Source: Spirochaetota bacterium (GTDB taxonomy: Bacteria > Spirochaetota > Spirochaetia > Treponematales > UBA12059). Taken from it: a DNA stretch of 64,000 nucleotides. How positions within the stretch are numbered: position 1 is the stretch's first letter; the number at the start of each line of letters is the position of its first letter. Below, piece by piece: positions 57,697 through 64,000 of the stretch. Position numbers and translations under genes: made by a program. The stretch spans positions 62,001-126,000 of the forward strand of contig JADFDI010000007.1 of assembly GCA_018262985.1 (NCBI GenBank), read 5' to 3'. Below the pieces are notes generated by a model that had not been told where the DNA came from, did not search any database, and worked only from the letters and a program-made list of their open reading frames with translations.

Positions 57697-59193
57697 TCAG
57701 TCCGTCTTCGTCCCGCTCCCGGACGGCTCCCCGCCGCCGCCCGCCCCGACGCGCGGCTTCAGGCCCTCCAGGCCGCCCTTCCATCGCGCGGCGAGGGCGC
57801 GGTATTTCTCGCCGAGCTTCGCCGCCTTTTCCGCAGCGCGCCCGCGGTAGAGCTCCGGCCGCGCGAAGAAGGCGGCCGGATCCTCGTGGCCGAGCCGGCG
57901 CAGCTGCGCGTACACCGCGTCCCGGAGCTCCGGGTGACGCTCCAAGGCCGCGGACAGCGTGACGCCCGAGGCTTCCGCCTCGAGGGTGAGCTTCCGCACC
58001 GCCTCGTGCGCGTCGGCCACGCCCGCCTCGGCGAGCAGGATGTAGGTCGGTTCGGCCAGCACGAGCCCGGCTCCGGAGGCCAGGTTGGCCGCCATGCGCG
58101 CCCGGTCTACCTTGAGGCCCCGGAGCACCTTCAGCATGCGGTTGGCGGCCGCGCAGAGCCCCGCGACGAACTCGACCGTGAAGCGCTCGCTCGCGGAGTT
58201 CGTGAGGTCCCTCTGGTGCTCGGAGATCTGGTCCATGAAAAAGGTCATGGATCGCGGGAAGAAGGCCTTCCAGAGGCTCTTGACGTGCTCGGAGTTCCAG
58301 GGGTTGCGCTTCTGGGGCATGGTGGACGAGCCGACCTGCGTCTCGCCGAAGGACTCGCGCACCTCGTCGATCTCCTCCCGCTGCAGGTGCCGGAGGTCGT
58401 CGGCCAGGTTGGCGAGCACCCCGAAGGCCACGTCCAGCTCGAGGAGCAGGCGGAGCGCGTGCTCGCTTTCGACGAGCTGGGTGGAGTGCTCCGAGGGCTC
58501 GAGGCCGAGCCGCGAGAGGCAGGCGCGCTCGATGGCCTCGGGGTCGGCGTAGCTCATGGCGAGCGCGTTGTAGCTGCCGGTGGCGCCCGCGAGCTTCCCG
58601 CGGAGGTCCTTCGCCAGCTCCTCGATCCGGGGCAGGCACTTGCCGAGCCGGGCGGCGTACTCGGCCATCGCGAAGCCGAAGGTGATCGGCACGGCGTGGC
58701 GGCCGTGCGTGCGCCCGACCTGGGGCGTCTCCGCCTCCTCGAGGGCCAGGCGCCCGAGTTCGTCGAGCACGGCCGCGAGCAGGGGCAGGACCACCTCGAG
58801 CGCCGCGTCGCGCAGGGTCAAGGCGCGAGCCGAGTCGAGGATGTCGACGCTCGTCGCGCCGAGGTGCACGAGGGGCGACGCGTCCGCCGGCACCAGGCGC
58901 TTCAGCACGTTGACGAGGGCGCGCACGTTGTGGCGGGTCTTTTCCTCTTCCGCGGCCACCTCGGCCGGGTCGAGGGCGGCGGCGATCGCTTCCAGGCGCG
59001 CGAAAAGCTCCGGATCGGCCCGCCCCCTCGCCTCGAGGTGGGTCTCGAGCAAGGCGACCTCGACCCGCGCCTGCGCGCGGACCTGGGCCTCCTCCGAAAG
59101 GCGGTCGGCCAAAGCCTCGAAGACGGCCTCGTTGGCTTCCCAGTACCGATGGTCGAGCGGCGAGAGGTTTCGGAAGATGTCGCGGGAGTGCAT
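57697..59193 (-). CDS. purB: Adenylosuccinate lyase
   Basis: 498 residues. It releases fumarate from adenylosuccinate to give AMP (and from SAICAR in de novo synthesis). Superfamily motifs: LVHLGATSVDILDSA, VGRTHGRHAVPITFG and the signature loop GSSTMPQKRNPWNSEH with catalytic Ser. A Gly/Pro-rich tail of about 20 residues follows the last helix. The ATG has no clear ribosome site but lies 5 bases after a -10 element. First gene of the purine interconversion operon. Confidence 0.95.
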   Translation of the reverse strand: MHSRDIFRNLSPLDHRYWEANEAVFEALADRLSEEAQVRAQARVEVALLETHLEARGRADPELFARLEAIAAALDPAEVAAEEEKTRHNVRALVNVLKRLVPADASPLVHLGATSVDILDSARALTLRDAALEVVLPLLAAVLDELGRLALEEAETPQVGRTHGRHAVPITFGFAMAEYAARLGKCLPRIEELAKDLRGKLAGATGSYNALAMSYADPEAIERACLSRLGLEPSEHSTQLVESEHALRLLLELDVAFGVLANLADDLRHLQREEIDEVRESFGETQVGSSTMPQKRNPWNSEHVKSLWKAFFPRSMTFFMDQISEHQRDLTNSASERFTVEFVAGLCAAANRMLKVLRGLKVDRARMAANLASGAGLVLAEPTYILLAEAGVADAHEAVRKLTLEAEASGVTLSAALERHPELRDAVYAQLRRLGHEDPAAFFARPELYRGRAAEKAAKLGEKYRALAARWKGGLEGLKPRVGAGGGGEPSGSGTKTD

Positions 59194-59198
59194 GTCCC

Positions 59199-59228
59199 AT
59201 GATGCCGGAGACCCGCGGGGGTTGGCAA
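59199..59228 (-). promoter_or_regulatory. Promoter of the purine operon, predicted leaderless
   Basis: Minus-strand TTGCCA (59223-59228), 18-base spacer, CATCAT (59199-59204), then 5 bases to the purB ATG. I saw no purine-riboswitch or PurR-box pattern. Confidence 0.45.
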
Positions 59229-59342
59229 GGGGGCGGCGCCCGGCCCGGAGCCTCCATCCCTTTCGCCCTACCCCCGCCCCCCGCTCCGCGACCCGCGGTA
59301 CCGCTGGACGCGCGCTTCCGGCTTCGCGATACCGCTCGGGTT

Positions 59343-59383
59343 CCTGTTTCCAAGCGGCCCCGCCGGGGCTATATTGGAACAGG
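59343..59383 (+). promoter_or_regulatory. fprA promoter flanked by an inverted repeat
   Basis: TTTCCA (59347-59352), 17-base spacer, TATATT (59370-59375). CCTGTTTCC (59343-59351) overlaps the -35 and its near-complement GGAACAGG (59376-59383) abuts the -10, so a dimeric regulator could cover the promoter. The leader is about 70 bases. Confidence 0.5.
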
Positions 59384-59452
59384 GTCGCCGCTCGGCGGCC
59401 CGGCCGCGCGGGCCGCGGCCGCCAGACGAGCATGCCGAAACGGAGCCGATCC

Positions 59453-60673
59453 ATGAAAGCCCACGCCATCAGCGAGCACGTCCACGTCCTCCACGCGGAC
59501 ATCGAGACCGACGACCTCTTCGAGGGCATCTGGCCCATTCCCCACGGCGTCTCCCTCAACTGCTACGTCGTCAAGGGCGAGAAGACCGCCCTCGTCGACC
59601 TCGTCCGCGACTGGAGCGAAGCCCCGACCCGCCTCGAGGAGGAGCTCGCCTCCGTCGGCGTCGCGTGGGGCGACGTCGACTACCTCATCCTCAACCACCT
59701 CGAGCCCGACCACACGGGCTGGCTCGCGGAGTTCCGCGCCCTCAACCCCAAAGCCGAGATCCTCGCCACGGCCAAGGGCCTCGAGCTCGTCAGGAACTTC
59801 TACAAGATCGAGGAAGGCGTCCGCGCGGTGAAGTCCGGCGACACGCTCGACCTGGGCAAGGGCCTCGTCCTCTCCTTCCACGAGATCCCGAACGTGCACT
59901 GGCCCGAGACCATGGCCACCTTCGAGCCCGCTTCCGGAACCCTCTTCGCCTGCGACGCCTTCGGCGGCTTCGGCCGGCTCGGCGACCGCGTCTTCGACGA
60001 CCAGTTTTCCGCCGAGGAGCACGCCTTCTACGAGAAGGAGAGCCTCCGCTACTACGCCAACATCGTCTCGAGCTTCAGCCTCTTCGTGAAGCGCGCGGTG
60101 CAGAAGCTCGAAGGCCTCGACGTCAAGGTGGTCGCCCCGAGCCACGGCATCGTCTGGCGCAGGGAACCGACGAAGATCATCGAGCGCTACCTCCGCTACG
60201 CCGCCTACCTGGACGGCCCGCGCGAGAAGGAGATCTGCGTCGTCTACGGCTCGATGTACGGCAACACGGAGAAGGGCCTGCGCGCCGTGCTCGACGGCAT
60301 CGAGGACGAGGGCGTCCCCTACTCCGTCCACCGCGTACCCAACGAGGACGTGTCCTTCGCGCTCGCCGACGCGTGGAAGAGCGAGGGCATCGTCGTCGCC
60401 ATGCCCACCTACGAGTACAAGATGTTCCCGCCCATGGCCTGGGCCCTCGACATCTTCGAGCGCAAGCACGTGTGGGGCCGCAAGGCCCTCCGCATCGGCA
60501 GCTGGGGCTGGGTCGGCGGCGCCAAGAAGGAGTACGACGAGCTCGTCGCCCCCCTCAAGTGGGACTGCATCGAGCCCGTCGAATGGGCCGGCTCGCCCGG
60601 TCCCGAAACCCTCGCCGACCTGCGCGAGGCGGGCCGCTTCCTCGCCCGCGAGATCAAGGGCGCGAACTCCTGA
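59453..60673 (+). CDS. fprA: A-type flavoprotein (FprA/FDP): oxygen or nitric oxide reductase
   Basis: 406 residues. The N-terminal metallo-beta-lactamase domain carries a diiron site: H82-x-E84-x-D86-H87 in NHLEPDHTG, plus His of NVHWPETM, Asp of ACDAFGGFG and His of SHGIVWR. The C-terminal flavodoxin domain has the FMN loop YGSMYGNTEKG and SWGWVGGAKKEYDEL. Such enzymes reduce O2 to water or NO to N2O in the cytoplasm of anaerobes and microaerophiles. No rubredoxin domain is fused. CGGAG precedes the ATG; an in-frame ATG 8 codons upstream is less likely. Confidence 0.93.
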   Translation: MKAHAISEHVHVLHADIETDDLFEGIWPIPHGVSLNCYVVKGEKTALVDLVRDWSEAPTRLEEELASVGVAWGDVDYLILNHLEPDHTGWLAEFRALNPKAEILATAKGLELVRNFYKIEEGVRAVKSGDTLDLGKGLVLSFHEIPNVHWPETMATFEPASGTLFACDAFGGFGRLGDRVFDDQFSAEEHAFYEKESLRYYANIVSSFSLFVKRAVQKLEGLDVKVVAPSHGIVWRREPTKIIERYLRYAAYLDGPREKEICVVYGSMYGNTEKGLRAVLDGIEDEGVPYSVHRVPNEDVSFALADAWKSEGIVVAMPTYEYKMFPPMAWALDIFERKHVWGRKALRIGSWGWVGGAKKEYDELVAPLKWDCIEPVEWAGSPGPETLADLREAGRFLAREIKGANS

Positions 60674-60678
60674 ATCCT

Positions 60679-60855
60679 GTCCGGGAGGGGAACCGACGGT
60701 TCCCCTCCCGGACCCACCCTTCCCCAGTCGACCAGATGAAACACTCGAAGCGTTTCATCTGGTCGACTCCGCAATTCCTCGAAACGCTGTCGCGTTTCTC
60801 CGTAATTGCCGCATCGAGGTAGTACCTGAACAGGCTCGATGGCCTGTTCAGGTAC
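60679..60855. repeat. Array of four hairpins between convergent fprA and trpB
   Basis: In order: a perfect 16-bp stem (60679-60694 with 60698-60713); a perfect 17-bp stem (60726-60742 with 60752-60768); GCAATT/AATTGC enclosing GAAACGC/GCGTTTC (60771-60809); and a perfect 14-bp stem (60822-60835 with 60842-60855). None has a U-tract. The array starts 6 bases after the fprA stop and ends 7 bases from the trpB stop. Confidence 0.8.
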
Positions 60856-60861
60856 GATTCC

Positions 60862-62031
60862 TCAGAACCTCCCGAGGTCCTTGTCGCCGCGGCCGGAGAG
60901 GTTGACGATCGCCAGCCGACCTGAGTCGGCGAGCCGCTTCTCAGCGAGCGCCGCCGCGTGCGCGCTCTCGATGGCGGGTATGATGCCCTCGAGCCGCGAG
61001 AGCTTCCGGAAGGCCGCCACCGCCTCGTCGTCCATGATCGGTTCGTACTTCACGCGCCCGGAGTCCTTGAGCATGGCGTGCTCGGGACCTATGCCGGGGT
61101 AGTCGAGCCCCGCCGAGATCGAGTAGGCGTCCACGGGGTTCCCCGAATCGTCCACCAGGCAGTAGGAGTAGGTTCCCTGGAACACGGTCGGCTTGCCGCG
61201 CGTGAGCGTGGCGGCGGTTCGGAGGCCGGCCACGTCGGTTCCCCCGCCCTCCGCTCCGAAGAGCTCGACGCCCTCGTCGTCGAGGAAGGCCGAGAAGAGG
61301 CCGATGGCGTTCGAACCGCCGCCCGCGCAGGCGAAGCAGGCGTCCGGCAGCCGTCCTTCCTTTTCGAGGATCTGGCGCCGGGCCTCCTCCCCGATGACCG
61401 ACTGGAAGCGCCGCACGATAGAGGGGTACGGGTGGGGTCCCACCGCGGAGCCGAGGCAGTAGAAGACCTCGGGATGCTCGATGTAGTGGCCGAGGGCCGC
61501 GTCCACGGCGTCCTTGAGGGTGCCCGTGCCCGCGTCGGTGGTCACGACCTCGGCGCCGAGCAGCTTCATGCGCTCCACGTTCGGGGCCTGGCGCCGCGCG
61601 TCCTCGCTGCCCATGAACACGGCGCACTCGAGGCCGAAGAGGGCGGCCACCGTGGCGGTCGCGACGCCGTGCTGACCGGCGCCGGTCTCCGCGATGAGCT
61701 TCCGGGCGCCCATGCGCCGCGCGAGCAGGGCCTGCCCGAGCGTGTTGTTGATCTTGTGGGCGCCCGTGTGGTTCAGGTCCTCGCGCTTCAGGTACACGGT
61801 CGCGCCGATCTCGTCGGATAGGCGGCGGGCCAGGTAGAGCGGGCTTTCGCGGCCCACGTAGTCGCGGAGCAGGGAGCGGTACTCGGCCATGAAGGCCGGG
61901 TCGGCCAGGGCGGCTTCGAACTCGCGGGCCAGGTCGAGCAGTTTCGGGGCCAGGACCTCGGGAACGAAGGCGCCGCCGTAGGCGCCGAAATAGCCGGAAC
62001 GGAGGGCGGATTCGGATTCGAGCGAACGCAT
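60862..62031 (-). CDS. trpB: Tryptophan synthase beta chain
   Basis: 389 residues. It condenses indole (or indole from the alpha subunit) with serine using pyridoxal phosphate. The lysine is K93 in LNHTGAHKINN; the phosphate loop GGGSNAIG and the allosteric GAGQHGVATAT segment are present. It is a TrpB1-type protein, which normally pairs with TrpA, but no trpA or other trp gene is adjacent. AAGGAG precedes the ATG. Upstream lie a short leader ORF and a hairpin that touches the ribosome-site region. Confidence 0.95.
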   Translation of the reverse strand: MRSLESESALRSGYFGAYGGAFVPEVLAPKLLDLAREFEAALADPAFMAEYRSLLRDYVGRESPLYLARRLSDEIGATVYLKREDLNHTGAHKINNTLGQALLARRMGARKLIAETGAGQHGVATATVAALFGLECAVFMGSEDARRQAPNVERMKLLGAEVVTTDAGTGTLKDAVDAALGHYIEHPEVFYCLGSAVGPHPYPSIVRRFQSVIGEEARRQILEKEGRLPDACFACAGGGSNAIGLFSAFLDDEGVELFGAEGGGTDVAGLRTAATLTRGKPTVFQGTYSYCLVDDSGNPVDAYSISAGLDYPGIGPEHAMLKDSGRVKYEPIMDDEAVAAFRKLSRLEGIIPAIESAHAAALAEKRLADSGRLAIVNLSGRGDKDLGRF

Positions 62032-62047
62032 GGATGTCTCCTTCTTC

Positions 62048-62066
62048 CCCCGCGCTTTTCGCGGGG
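62048..62066 (-). promoter_or_regulatory. Hairpin just upstream of the trpB ribosome site
   Basis: CCCCGCG/CGCGGGG with a 5-base loop, immediately before GAAGGAG. A CUCCCCGC segment just after the leader stop could pair with its 3' arm instead, giving two exclusive structures. Not followed by a U-tract, so control of translation is more likely than termination. Confidence 0.4.
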
Positions 62067-62119
62067 CGTGGCCGTGAGGCGGTTTCGCGACGTTTCGATG
62101 TGCGGTTGCGGGGAGCGGC

Positions 62120-62179
62120 TCAGCGGCGCCAGAGCAGGACGCCGGGAATGCGGAAGAAACGCAGGTCGTGATGTTTCAT
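62120..62179 (-). CDS. Leader peptide upstream of trpB (19 aa)
   Basis: The ORF encodes MKHHDLRFFRIPGVLLWRR and stops 88 bases before trpB. It starts exactly 7 bases after a -10 box, with no ribosome site, so it would be translated from the very 5' end of the message. The single Trp is the third codon from the end. It is too short for an enzyme; an attenuation or arrest peptide is the natural reading, like TrpL or TnaC, but the sequence matches neither. Confidence 0.5.
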   Translation of the reverse strand: MKHHDLRFFRIPGVLLWRR

Positions 62180-62186
62180 GCACGGC

Positions 62187-62216
62187 ACCATACCGGACGC
62201 GCCGCGTTACTGTCAA
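62187..62216 (-). promoter_or_regulatory. Promoter of the leader-trpB unit
   Basis: Minus-strand perfect TTGACA (62211-62216), 18-base spacer, TATGGT (62187-62192). Confidence 0.6.
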
Positions 62217-62364
62217 TAGATACTTTATGGAAAAGCGAAGATCTTCGCGCAAGTCGAGCCCGCCTGGCGGATCCGAGGACCGTCGGGGCGGAGGCCCGCG
62301 CTCACGGGCCGGTGCGGGCCGGGCCGGCGCGGCGCGCCTCGGAGCCTCGCGCGGCGAGGGCGGC

Positions 62365-62844
62365 TCAGACCAGGTCGGCGTAGCGCGCTTCGGAGCCCTG
62401 GGCCGCGAGCGCGTCCATGAGCGCGTCCGGCGCGACGAGCAGCTGGAGGCCGCGCGCGCCCGCGCTCACCGAAACACGCTCGTGGAGCTGGGCCGCCTCC
62501 TCCACCAGCACCATGAGCGGCTTCCTCGTGCCGAGGGGCGAGCAGCCGCCGCGGACGTAGCCCGTCGCGCCGAGGAGCTCCTTGAGCGGCAGGAGCTCGA
62601 CGGCCTTCTCGCCCGCCGCCTTGGCCGCCTTGCGCAGGTCCAGTTCCTCGCCGCCGGGCACCACGCAGAGGAAGACGCCCGAACGTTCGCCGCGGAGGGC
62701 CAGGGTCTTGTAGACGCGCTCGAGGTCCTGGCCGGTCTTCGCGGCCACCGCCGCCGCGGAGAGATCCTCCTCGTCCACCTCATAGGGGATGAGCTCGAAG
62801 GCGGCGCCCCGCGCCTCGAGGAAACGGACGGCGTTGGTCTTCAT
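62365..62844 (-). CDS. ybaK: YbaK/EbsC family aminoacyl-tRNA deacylase
   Basis: 159 residues. YbaK hydrolyses Cys-tRNA(Pro), correcting a mischarging error of prolyl-tRNA synthetase. Visible family elements are MKTNAVRFLEARGAAFELIPY at the N-terminus, the catalytic-lysine segment RVYKTLALRG, CVVPGGEELDLRKAAKA, and the substrate loop YVRGGCSPLGTRK. 24 bases downstream of the FNR-like gene and probably cotranscribed. The ~150 bases between its stop and the trpB leader promoter contain only a small GGCCCG/CGGGCC hairpin. Confidence 0.92.
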   Translation of the reverse strand: MKTNAVRFLEARGAAFELIPYEVDEEDLSAAAVAAKTGQDLERVYKTLALRGERSGVFLCVVPGGEELDLRKAAKAAGEKAVELLPLKELLGATGYVRGGCSPLGTRKPLMVLVEEAAQLHERVSVSAGARGLQLLVAPDALMDALAAQGSEARYADLV

Positions 62845-62868
62845 GGCTTCGACATCCGCCGCTTCCGG

Positions 62869-63612
62869 TCAGGGCCCGACGCGGACCGCGCGCCGGCCGA
62901 TGCCCAGCTCGCGGAGAGCGCCCCGCACCGCCTTCGCCATGGGCGGCGGCCCCGAAACGAAGCAGCGGGTCGCTGGATCGGCCAGGAGGGTTCCCGAAAG
63001 CCGGGCGAGCGACTCCGCGTCGGGTCGCCCGCGCTCCCCGTTCCAGAGCGGGTCGTGGGTCAGGACCGGGGTCCAGGAAAAGGCGGGGAAGGTTTTCGCG
63101 TACGCGGCGAAGTCGCGCGAGGGCTCGAGCTCGTCCCTGGTCCGCGCCCACCAGAGGAGCAGGGTCGGCCGGTCCTGGTCGGCCCAGGCCAGGTGCTCGA
63201 CGAGGCCCAGGAACGAGGCGATGCCCGAACCGCCCGCCACGAGGACGAGGGGCCCTGCATCGCGCGCGGAGCGTCCGTCGAGCCAGGGCCGCCCGCGCGG
63301 CGGCCCGACCAGCGCGTAGTCGTCCGCGGCGAGCCCCGCCTCGACGGCCGTCACGAAGCGGAGGGTCCACGCGTCCACGGCCTTGACGAGGAATTCCATG
63401 CGACCGCCCTCGTGGGGGGCCGAAGCGACGGGGAAAATCCGCGAGGTTCCCGGCGCGGAGGCCGCGACGAGGCGGAGCGTCGCCGACTGCCCGGGCAGCC
63501 AGCGCGGGAACGCGCCTTCGGCCGGCTCGAGCGCGAGCCGCGCGGTGCGCGGGCCCGCCATCGAGGCCCGCGCGATGACGCAGGGCACCGTCCCGGTCAA
63601 GGCGAAGGCCAT
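62869..63612 (-). CDS. FNR-like FAD/NAD(P)-binding oxidoreductase
   Basis: 247 residues of the ferredoxin-NADP reductase superfamily. The FAD-binding barrel has RIFPVASAP (an RxxS-type flavin motif); the nucleotide domain has LVAGGSGIASFLGLVEHL and ends in CFVSGPPPMAKAVRGAL. There is no ferredoxin or globin domain, so it needs a partner carrier. The electron acceptor is unknown; it lies between a GH57 gene and ybaK, which gives no clue. The start is 8 bases after the GH57 stop. Confidence 0.85.
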   Translation of the reverse strand: MAFALTGTVPCVIARASMAGPRTARLALEPAEGAFPRWLPGQSATLRLVAASAPGTSRIFPVASAPHEGGRMEFLVKAVDAWTLRFVTAVEAGLAADDYALVGPPRGRPWLDGRSARDAGPLVLVAGGSGIASFLGLVEHLAWADQDRPTLLLWWARTRDELEPSRDFAAYAKTFPAFSWTPVLTHDPLWNGERGRPDAESLARLSGTLLADPATRCFVSGPPPMAKAVRGALRELGIGRRAVRVGP

Positions 63613-63619
63613 GGCTTCG

Positions 63620-64000
63620 TCAGCGCCTCGGACGGAACATGCGGTAGTTGATGAAGGGGAAGAGGTTGTTGCGCTTCTCGAGGCGGGTGATCCACTCGGT
63701 GCCGACCTGGTTCGCGCAGAGCATCTCGTAGATGCGGTTGAAGTTGGTCACCGCGTCCTCGACCTGCTTGCGCGCGAAGGAGCTCGATTTTCCCGCCCGC
63801 ATGAGCAGGGCCCAGTCCGAGCATTGCGCCAGCAGGGTCTCGCGGGCGGCCTGGTTGAGCACGCGCTCCTTGAGGCCCGATTCGTTCGGGAAGCGCTCCG
63901 CCAACTCGGCCATGCGCTCGGCCACCTTGATGGCGTGCCGGTAGATCCAGTCGTTGGAGCCGTTGAGCCAGACGTCCGCGTAGCCGCCGTCGCCCCAGGA
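63620..64000 (-). CDS. GH57 glycoside hydrolase / DUF1957-type C-terminus (5' end outside window)
   Basis: The last 126 residues of a GH57-family protein, probably a 1,4-alpha-glucan branching enzyme or amylopullulanase-like protein. The fragment opens with SWGDGGYADVWLNGSNDWIYRHA, a hallmark near the end of the GH57 barrel. It then has the helical DUF1957 tail (LNQAARETLLAQCSDWALLMRAG, AVTNFNRIYEMLC, RNNLFPFINYRMFRP). Together with the GH36 gene at the other end it indicates alpha-glucan or galactoside metabolism. Catalytic residues lie outside the window. Confidence 0.85.
   Translation of the reverse strand, partial: SWGDGGYADVWLNGSNDWIYRHAIKVAERMAELAERFPNESGLKERVLNQAARETLLAQCSDWALLMRAGKSSSFARKQVEDAVTNFNRIYEMLCANQVGTEWITRLEKRNNLFPFINYRMFRPRR

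Noticed and set aside
59194-59452. Purine riboswitch or PurR box ahead of purB
   Set aside because: The predicted transcript starts at the ATG, leaving no leader; no matching conserved pattern is visible.

Overview
The window is G+C-rich (roughly 70% by eye) bacterial chromosome with almost no unused DNA. It most likely comes from a Treponema-like member of the Spirochaetota. Supporting marks are two tandem FlaA flagellar sheath proteins, the treponemal TatT-TatP-TatQM TRAP module, a DUF5312 protein, a FapA/DUF342 protein and many exported lipoproteins. I cannot name a species. Because of the base composition, most long antisense ORFs are artefacts. Coordinates follow start codons chosen from Shine-Dalgarno (SD) sites, stop/start overlaps or promoter position.

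Region by region: 1-9.9 kb holds the 5' part of a GH36 alpha-galactosidase, an AAA ATPase, a four-gene run joined by 4-nt overlaps (RluA-type pseudouridine synthase, DUF5312, PgeF/laccase-domain protein, OmpA-family protein), a 2-TM potassium channel overlapping a separate cyclic-nucleotide-binding protein, and a secreted protein. Between 9.9 and 12 kb lie a Phd/PIN toxin-antitoxin pair and a membrane-anchored binding-protein-like protein. From 12.1 to 35.7 kb, all on the minus strand, is a 23.5-kb cell-envelope locus: a 2325-residue Ig-repeat protein with a C-terminal beta-barrel, a heterodimeric ABC exporter, a sigma-54 activator translationally coupled to it, and then a 3525-residue Ig-repeat lipoprotein preceded by a good sigma-54 promoter. 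This locus is the most interesting part of the window.

From 35.8 to 49.3 kb come the TRAP module, an alpha/beta hydrolase, RNase HI, class II aldolase, a lipoprotein, the flaA pair with a strong promoter and a textbook terminator, a DOMON protein, TatD, ClpB and a DUF3783 protein. From 49.3 to 53.4 kb come ArgR, FapA and a response regulator/histidine kinase pair, followed by a repeat- and hairpin-rich intergenic stretch. From 53.4 to 59.2 kb is a purine interconversion operon, purB-guaB-purA-guaA, which takes IMP to both AMP and GMP. From 59.4 kb to the end are a diiron flavoprotein (FprA), an array of four hairpins, a lone trpB behind a short Trp-containing leader peptide, YbaK, an FNR-like reductase and the C-terminus of a GH57 enzyme.

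Two regulatory habits recur. Several first genes of transcription units lack an SD and have a -10 element 5-7 nt before the ATG, which suggests leaderless mRNAs. Several intergenic regions carry strong perfect hairpins without U-tracts, while other units end in ordinary intrinsic terminators. I saw no rRNA, tRNA, CRISPR array, insertion sequence or prophage.
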